The position numbers and the translations under genes are program-made. A stretch of DNA of 34,667 bases from an uncultured Prevotella sp. (GTDB lineage: Bacteria; Bacteroidota; Bacteroidia; Bacteroidales; Bacteroidaceae), in contig CAMHAM010000030.1 in the NCBI GenBank assembly GCA_946183415.1, positions 1 through 34,667 of the forward strand. Reading direction: 5' to 3'. The notes beneath the pieces were generated by a model that was given only the letters and a program-made list of their open reading frames with translations, did not search any database and was not told the origin of the DNA. The number at the start of each line of letters is the position of its first letter. The first letter of the stretch is position 1. Of the stretch, positions 29,722 through 34,667 are shown in pieces.

Positions 29722-31650
29722 ATGTTCCGAATTAAGAAATTAGACATATTCATCACTAAGCAGTTCGGACTGCTGTTCGTGGGAGCGTTCTTCATCTGCC
29801 AGTTTGTGCTGATGATGCAGTTCCTATGGCGCTATGTCGACGAACTGATTGGCAAGGGTCTCTCGCTCGAAGTGATGGCGCAGTTCTTCTGGTACATGGG
29901 ACTGATGCTGATACCCCAGGCACTCCCCCTGGCCATCCTACTGTCCTCGCTGATATCGTTTGGAAACCTCGGTGAGAGTTCTGAGCTGACAGCCATCAAG
30001 GCAGCTGGCATCTCGCTGATGCAGGCTTTCCGCCCCCTCATTGTCATCGTATGTCTCATTGCTGGCGTCTCCTACTCATTTCAGGATCAGATAGGTCCGA
30101 TGGCGCAAGAGAAGCTGTTCCAGCTACTGGTATCCATGAAACAGAAAAGTCCCGAACTGGAGATTCCTGAGGGAGTCTTTTACGACGGCATCCCAGGTAC
30201 GAATATCTACGTACAGAAGAAAGACCTGAACACAGGTATGCTCTATGGTATCATGATCTACCGACAGTCGGGCAGCTACGATGACCAGGCTATCATTTTG
30301 GCCGATTCTGGTATGATGCAGTCGACGGCAGAAAAGAAACACCTGCTATTGAAGCTCTACGACGGTGTATGGAATGAGAACATGAGATCATCCGAAGTGG
30401 CGGGTAACGCAGCTGTACCTTATCGCCGCGAGACCTTCTCTACCAAGCACATCGTACTCGATTTCGACGGCAACTTCGAGTTGGCAGACATGAGCGACAA
30501 CAACGTCGATGCTAAAGCCAAGGGCATGAAGCGCATCTTCCACGATATGGACTCTATCCGCGAGGCTAACGACACGACGGGCTGGCAGTTCTATAGGGAA
30601 GGAAAGACCTATTTCTTCCGTCTGGCGCAGGTCGACAAGGCCGACTCTCTAAAAGCCATCAAGGAAGCAGCTAAGCCGTCGGTGGATTTCGACTCCATCT
30701 TCGCCAAGCTGAAGCCTGAGCAGAAACAAATAGCAGTGAAAGCTGCACTCAACAGTGCACAGGCCACCATCACCGACCTTGACATGAAAGCCAACTACGC
30801 CAAGTACATACACCGATATTACCGAACGCACGTGATAGAGGCTATCAACAAGATCACGCTGTCGCTCTCTTGTCTCATCTTCTTCTTCATCGGTGCCCCC
30901 TTGGGAGCTATCATCCGCAAGGGAGGACTGGGTGTGCCAGTCATCATCTCCGTCTTGGTGTTCATCGTCTACTTCATATTCGAGAACTCAGGCATGCGCA
31001 TGGCGCGCGATGACCAATGGACCGTGTGGTTTGGCAAGCTGATATCCACAGCCGTACTGACACCTATTGCCGTCTTCTTCACCTATAAGGCCAACAAGGA
31101 CTCCGTCGTCTTCAACATCGACCTCTACAAGAGCATCCTCATGCGAATCCTCGGTTTGAGGACCAAGCGCCATATCTACCGCAAGGAAGTCATCATCGAG
31201 GATCCGAAGTACGATGTGGATGCCGACCTGTTGATCAATGTGAACCTGGAGATCGAGGCTTACAGCAATCACCACAAGCTGTATTTGTGGCCTAACCCCA
31301 TCAAGGTGTTCTTCCATGCTGGCGACGATCAGGAGATTGAGAAACTGAACCAATCGCTCGAGGTAGCCATCGAGGACTTGAGCTACACAAAGGACAAGCT
31401 GATCCTTTCCGAGCTCAACAACTACCCCATCATCGCTGTTCGCGCTCATACACGTCCGTTCCGCCGCAAGTGGATGAATATCGTCTCTGGACTGATACTG
31501 CCATTGGGCATCTTCTTCTATTTCCGCATGATCCGATTCAGACTCAGGCTTTACAGAGACCTCCGTACCATCCGTTCAACCACCGATCGCGTATTGCCGC
31601 GAATCATTGAACTCACTACTCAGAATAAGAGCATAACAGAACTTATATAA
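29722..31650 (+). CDS. LptF/LptG-family (YjgP/YjgQ) permease with C-terminal extension
   Basis: 642 residues. The family fold is recognisable: three N-terminal membrane segments (LFVGAFFICQFVLMMQFLW, LMLIPQALPLAILLSSLISFG, LIVIVCLIAGVSYSFQ), a beta-rich periplasmic region (~130-345), and three more segments (~375-460: LSLSCLIFFFIGAPLGAIIRKG, VPVIISVLVFIVYFIF, TAVLTPIAVFFTY). Such proteins pair with LptB to extract lipopolysaccharide from the inner membrane. It is much longer than the ~360-residue E. coli proteins. The last ~180 residues add a hydrophilic domain and another membrane segment (NIVSGLILPLGIFFYFRMIRF). LptF and LptG cannot be told apart here. ribBA follows after 21 bp. Confidence 0.9.
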   Translation: MFRIKKLDIFITKQFGLLFVGAFFICQFVLMMQFLWRYVDELIGKGLSLEVMAQFFWYMGLMLIPQALPLAILLSSLISFGNLGESSELTAIKAAGISLMQAFRPLIVIVCLIAGVSYSFQDQIGPMAQEKLFQLLVSMKQKSPELEIPEGVFYDGIPGTNIYVQKKDLNTGMLYGIMIYRQSGSYDDQAIILADSGMMQSTAEKKHLLLKLYDGVWNENMRSSEVAGNAAVPYRRETFSTKHIVLDFDGNFELADMSDNNVDAKAKGMKRIFHDMDSIREANDTTGWQFYREGKTYFFRLAQVDKADSLKAIKEAAKPSVDFDSIFAKLKPEQKQIAVKAALNSAQATITDLDMKANYAKYIHRYYRTHVIEAINKITLSLSCLIFFFIGAPLGAIIRKGGLGVPVIISVLVFIVYFIFENSGMRMARDDQWTVWFGKLISTAVLTPIAVFFTYKANKDSVVFNIDLYKSILMRILGLRTKRHIYRKEVIIEDPKYDVDADLLINVNLEIEAYSNHHKLYLWPNPIKVFFHAGDDQEIEKLNQSLEVAIEDLSYTKDKLILSELNNYPIIAVRAHTRPFRRKWMNIVSGLILPLGIFFYFRMIRFRLRLYRDLRTIRSTTDRVLPRIIELTTQNKSITELI

Positions 31651-31671
31651 TATATAATAAGGTATAGACAA

Positions 31672-32883
31672 ATGGAGAATATCAAAATGAACACCATAGA
31701 GGAGGCCGTTGAAGACTTCAAGGCTGGAAAATTCGTCATTGTCGTCGACGATGAGGACCGTGAGAACGAAGGCGACCTGATTATCGCTGCCGAACTGATC
31801 ACCCCTGAAAAGGTGAACTTCATGCTGAAGCATGCACGAGGTGTGCTCTGCGCACCCATTACCATCGAGCGTTGCAAGCAGCTCGACCTGCCCCATCAGG
31901 TACAGGACAATACCTCCGTACTTGGGACACCGTTCACTGTCACTGTCGACAAACTGGAAGGTTGCACCACAGGCGTCTCTGCTCACGACCGTGCCGAGAC
32001 GATTAAGGCGTTGGCTGATCCTAACTCCAAGCCCGAGACCTTCGGACGCCCAGGACATGTGAACCCACTCTATGCACAGGACAACGGTGTGCTGCGCCGC
32101 AGTGGACACACTGAGGCCACTATCGACCTCTGCCGCATGGCGGGCCTCTACCCAGCTGGTGCCCTCATGGAAATCATGAACGAAGACGGTTCTATGGCCC
32201 GTCTGCCTGAACTCGCCGCCTTGGCCAAGGAGTGGGACCTGAAGCTCATCAGCATCAAGGATATGATAGCCTACCGCCTGAAGAAGGAGTCTCTCATCGA
32301 AGTGGGCGAAGAGGTGGACATGCCCACAGACTACGGTCATTTCCGACTGATTCCCTTCCGTCAGAAGAGCACTGGCCTCGAGCACCTCGCCCTTATCAAG
32401 GGAGAGTGGAAGGAAGACGAGCCCATCCTCGTGCGCGTACATTCTTCTTGTATGACAGGTGACATTCTGGGGTCGAAGCGCTGCGACTGCGGCGAGCAGC
32501 TCCACAAGGCCATGCAGGTCATCGAACAGGAAGGCAAGGGCGTGGTTATCTACATGCAGCAAGAAGGTCGCGGCATCGGACTGATGAACAAGATTGCCGC
32601 CTATAAGCTGCAGGAAGAAGGACTCGACACCGTTGACGCCAACGTACATTTAGGTTTCAAACCTGATGAGCGCGACTACGGCTGCGGTGCCCAGATGCTG
32701 CGCCACCTGGGCGTCCACAAAATGCGCCTGCTGACCAACAACCCTGTGAAGCGCGTGGGACTGGAGGCTTACGGACTGGAAATCATCGAGAACGTCCCCA
32801 TCGAAGTGACGCCTAACCCCTATAACCTGCGTTACCTCGAGACAAAGAAGAATCGCATGGGGCATCTTCTCCACCTGAAATAA
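31672..32883 (+). CDS. ribBA: Bifunctional 3,4-dihydroxy-2-butanone-4-phosphate synthase / GTP cyclohydrolase II
   Basis: Supplies both precursors of riboflavin. The N-terminal RibB domain (~5-205) has the acidic loop [11 protein letters not shown] (26-36) and the conserved HTEAT. The C-terminal RibA domain (~208-400) has zinc cysteines 260, 271 and 273 ([16 protein letters not shown]) and [11 protein letters not shown]. At 403 residues the fusion is complete. The in-frame ATG at 31687 is an alternative start. It follows the LptF/G gene by 21 bp with no promoter and no FMN-riboswitch-like structure in the gap, so it is not under the usual flavin riboswitch control at this site. Confidence 0.97.
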   Translation: MENIKMNTIEEAVEDFKAGKFVIVVDDEDRENEGDLIIAAELITPEKVNFMLKHARGVLCAPITIERCKQLDLPHQVQDNTSVLGTPFTVTVDKLEGCTTGVSAHDRAETIKALADPNSKPETFGRPGHVNPLYAQDNGVLRRSGHTEATIDLCRMAGLYPAGALMEIMNEDGSMARLPELAALAKEWDLKLISIKDMIAYRLKKESLIEVGEEVDMPTDYGHFRLIPFRQKSTGLEHLALIKGEWKEDEPILVRVHSSCMTGDILGSKRCDCGEQLHKAMQVIEQEGKGVVIYMQQEGRGIGLMNKIAAYKLQEEGLDTVDANVHLGFKPDERDYGCGAQMLRHLGVHKMRLLTNNPVKRVGLEAYGLEIIENVPIEVTPNPYNLRYLETKKNRMGHLLHLK

Positions 32884-32934
32884 TACGCAGAATGTCACTA
32901 TTTCGCCCCAAAAAGCGAAAAAGTGCCGTTTTTC

Positions 32935-32966
32935 TTGCGGATTCACAATTAAAATGCTTATTTTTG
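32935..32966 (+). promoter_or_regulatory. Promoter of the aminotransferase gene
   Basis: A near-consensus upstream box CTTG (TTG 32935-32937), a 21 bp spacer, then TATTTTTG (32959-32966), 18 bp before ATG 32985. The promoter lies inside the longer open frame that begins at 32892, which argues against that earlier start. Confidence 0.6.
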
Positions 32967-32984
32967 CACAAAATTTTTAGAAAC

Positions 32985-34178
32985 ATGGCAAAATTATCCA
33001 ATCGTCTGCAGCGTTTAGCCCCATCAGCAACGCTGGCAATGTCACAGAAAAGTTCTGAAATGAAGGCACAGGGTATTGATGTTATCAATATGAGCGTCGG
33101 CGAACCCGACTTCAATACTCCCGATGCCATCAAGGAAGCTGCAAAGAAGGCTATTGACGACAATTACTCCAAATATTCACCTGTACCAGGCTATCCCGAC
33201 CTGCGCAAAGCTATCGTGGCCAAGTTGAAGAACGAGAACCAGCTCGACTATAGTGTCAATGAGATTCTCGTATCAAATGGTGCCAAGCAGAGTGTCTGCA
33301 ACACCGTGATGGCTTTGGTCGATGAAGGCGAAGAGGTCATCATCCCTGCCCCTTATTGGGTAAGCTATCCTCAGATGGTATTGCTGGCAGGTGGTAAGCC
33401 CGTCATCGTGGAAGCCGGTTTCGAACAGAACTTCAAGATGACAGCCGCCCAGCTCGAGGCCGCCATCACCCCCAAGACCCGCATGCTCATCCTCTGCTCG
33501 CCCAGCAACCCTACAGGTAGCGTATACAGCAAGGAAGAACTGAAGGCTCTGGCCGATGTCATCCTCAGCCATGAGGATCTCTACGTTCTGGCCGATGAGA
33601 TCTATGAGCATATCAACTATGTCGGCAAGCATGAGTCGATTGCCCAGTTCCCAGGCATGAAGGAGCGCGCGATCATCGTCAACGGTGTGTCAAAAGCATA
33701 CGCTATGACCGGCTGGCGCATCGGATATATCGCAGCCCCCGAGTGGATTGTGAAAGGATGCAACAAACTGCAAGGCCAATATACAAGCGGTCCGTGCTCA
33801 GTCAGCCAGAAGGCAGCCGAATTCGCATACATCTCTGATCAGCAGTGCGTCGAGGACATGCGCCAGGCGTTCGAGCGTCGTCGCGACCTCATCGTGAAGC
33901 TGGCCAAGGAGATTCCAGGTCTGGAGGTCAACGTGCCCGAGGGCGCTTTCTACCTCTTCCCCAAGTGCAGCAGTTTCTATGGCAAGAGTGACGGTGAGAT
34001 CACGATCAACAACTCTACCGATTTTGCGATGTACCTGCTCGAGAAGGGGCATGTAGCCACCGTCGGAGGCGATGCTTTTGGCGATCCAGACTGTTTCCGC
34101 ATGAGCTACGCCACAAGCGACGAGAATATCAAAGAAGCGATGAAACGGATTGCTGACACTGTGGCAAAATTGAAATAA
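32985..34178 (+). CDS. Aspartate-type aminotransferase (class I/II, PLP-dependent)
   Basis: 397 residues of the fold-type I aminotransferase family, closest to the Ib-type aspartate/prephenate aminotransferases (start MAKLSNRLQRLAPSATL, then INMSVGEPDFNTP). The PLP lysine is Lys237 in GVSKAYAMTGWRIGY. NPTG and the DEIYE motif (Asp204) complete the site. It transfers the amino group between aspartate (or a related donor) and 2-oxoglutarate in the cytoplasm; exact substrate range is uncertain. ATG 32985 gives the family N terminus. The 31 extra codons back to 32892 are non-homologous and contain the promoter. It lies ~100 bp after ribBA on the same strand. Confidence 0.93.
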   Translation: MAKLSNRLQRLAPSATLAMSQKSSEMKAQGIDVINMSVGEPDFNTPDAIKEAAKKAIDDNYSKYSPVPGYPDLRKAIVAKLKNENQLDYSVNEILVSNGAKQSVCNTVMALVDEGEEVIIPAPYWVSYPQMVLLAGGKPVIVEAGFEQNFKMTAAQLEAAITPKTRMLILCSPSNPTGSVYSKEELKALADVILSHEDLYVLADEIYEHINYVGKHESIAQFPGMKERAIIVNGVSKAYAMTGWRIGYIAAPEWIVKGCNKLQGQYTSGPCSVSQKAAEFAYISDQQCVEDMRQAFERRRDLIVKLAKEIPGLEVNVPEGAFYLFPKCSSFYGKSDGEITINNSTDFAMYLLEKGHVATVGGDAFGDPDCFRMSYATSDENIKEAMKRIADTVAKLK

Positions 34179-34235
34179 AACAATAATTTCTAAGTTAAAA
34201 GTTATTAATTCGTCTTTTATAACGGGCGAAATTGT

Positions 34236-34243
34236 TATCTTTG
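34236..34243 (+). promoter_or_regulatory. -7 element of the ExbB-family gene
   Basis: TATCTTTG at 34236-34243, 117 bp before ATG 34361; no TTTG is found at the expected upstream distance. The long leader can form a small hairpin (GTGAA 34248-34252 with TTCAC 34260-34264). The rest of the 182-bp spacer 34179-34360 shows nothing else. Confidence 0.6.
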
Positions 34244-34360
34244 CGAGGTGAATTTGAAGTTCACAGGGCAAACAAACTACCCAAAAGGGATGTAACTCGC
34301 TTAAAACCGAACATTTACAAACTCAAATTTTTATAATAACTAAAAAATTAAAATTCAATT

Positions 34361-34667
34361 ATGGCAACAACAACAAAGGCTGCAGCCCCAGCTAAAAAAT
34401 CGGGCTTTCAGGGTGTAAAAGCTGCATGGATTATCCTCGCTATCTGCTGCTGCGCAGGTTATGGTGTTTGGTATTTCGTAATGGGTAACCCCGACAACTT
34501 CGTAGGCGGCGACCGCAGTGGTCACCCCGCAAACCTGCTTGGTACAGTGTATAAGGGAGGTTTCGTCGTAGGTCTTATCCTCACCCTTCTCTTCACCGTT
34601 ATCTGCCTCGGTATCGAGCGTTTCTTCGCTATCCGCACAGCTTCTGGTAAGATCAACCTGGCTAAGT
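34361..34667 (+). CDS. exbB: MotA/TolQ/ExbB proton-channel family protein, N-terminal part
   Basis: The frame is open from ATG 34361 to the right edge (102 codons visible). It begins with a short Ala/Thr/Lys-rich tail (MATTTKAAAPAKKSGFQG), then a first membrane segment (AAWIILAICCCAGYGVWYFV). A periplasmic loop with NPDNFVGGDRSGHPANLLG follows, then a second segment (GGFVVGLILTLLFTVICLGIERFFAI). This is the Bacteroidetes ExbB layout. The protein would form the proton channel that, with ExbD and TonB, powers SusC-type transporters such as the one at 13785-16988. TolQ is not excluded, as the catalytic third helix is outside the window. Confidence 0.85.
   Translation, partial: MATTTKAAAPAKKSGFQGVKAAWIILAICCCAGYGVWYFVMGNPDNFVGGDRSGHPANLLGTVYKGGFVVGLILTLLFTVICLGIERFFAIRTASGKINLAK

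Noticed and set aside
31651..31671. FMN riboswitch upstream of ribBA
   Set aside because: Only 21 bp separate it from the LptF/G gene, far too short for the riboswitch.
31576..32649. A 357-codon open frame on the minus strand, antisense to ribBA
   Set aside because: It is the shadow of the well-conserved ribBA frame. No family motif or promoter supports it.
32892..32984. 31-residue N-terminal extension of the aminotransferase
   Set aside because: It contains a -7 element (32959-32966), and the family N terminus begins at 32985.
34248..34264. Possible riboswitch in the exbB leader
   Set aside because: Only a 5-bp hairpin is visible. No conserved aptamer pattern can be recognised in the ~117-nt leader.

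Overview
The window looks like a chromosomal segment of a Bacteroidales bacterium, most likely Prevotella or a close relative. Evidence for this: TAnnTTTG/TTTG promoters with 19-21 bp spacing (the Bacteroidetes sigma factor signature) in place of sigma-70 boxes, almost no Shine-Dalgarno sequences, a SusC/SusD outer-membrane operon, several lipoproteins, a PorX-type PglZ protein, and the psd-pssA-DUF4834 gene order. No phage genes, transposase, CRISPR array or rRNA is visible. Most genes are core housekeeping genes, with two accessory glycan or nutrient loci.

Layout. (1) 1-1240, plus strand: the 3' end of porX, then tsaE. (2) 1248-5692, minus strand: a small acidic protein, thioredoxin and dnaE. 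(3) 5773-7666, plus strand: psd, pssA and DUF4834, a phosphatidylethanolamine operon whose promoter is back to back with that of dnaE. (4) 7684-9110, minus strand: birA then pyrH. tadA (plus) diverges from birA. A BACON-domain lipoprotein (minus) overlaps the end of tadA. (5) 10373-10958: a gene-free spacer that holds a roughly 410 bp dyad-symmetric element. (6) 11022-16988, minus strand: a SusC, SusD-like, DUF5012-like and Lipid_bd-like operon with its own promoter and terminator. (7) 17310-19967, minus strand: rsmI, a coiled-coil lipoprotein and a leucine-rich-repeat protein. (8) 20106-21781, plus strand: tdk and an AI-2E-type permease, then tRNA-Lys. (9) 22098-29423: a pectin (rhamnogalacturonan) saccharification locus. 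It consists of two divergent two-gene operons, each pairing a GH2-type protein with a GH88/GH105 protein. (10) tRNA-Met (minus), then an LptF/LptG-family permease, ribBA, an aspartate-type aminotransferase, and the start of an ExbB/TolQ proton-channel gene at the right edge.

How the genes fit together. The pectin locus has its own exo-acting enzymes: two unsaturated-uronyl hydrolases, one fused to an SGNH esterase, plus one intact GH2 and one shortened GH2-like protein. It has no SusC/D transporter or regulator nearby. The SusC/D operon at 11-17 kb has binding and transport parts but no enzyme or regulator. Whether the two loci are linked cannot be decided from sequence alone.

The most unusual structure is the palindromic element at 10470-10881. 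It has 27 bp perfect inverted ends, seven copies of an octamer of which six are mirrored about one centre, and a central array of GTTTC/GAAAC pentamers spaced about 11 bp apart. Other points worth a look are a 7-bp tandem repeat inside the tsaE coding frame, a GH2-like protein that has lost the part of the barrel carrying both catalytic glutamates, and promoters so close to start codons that several mRNAs should be leaderless or nearly so.
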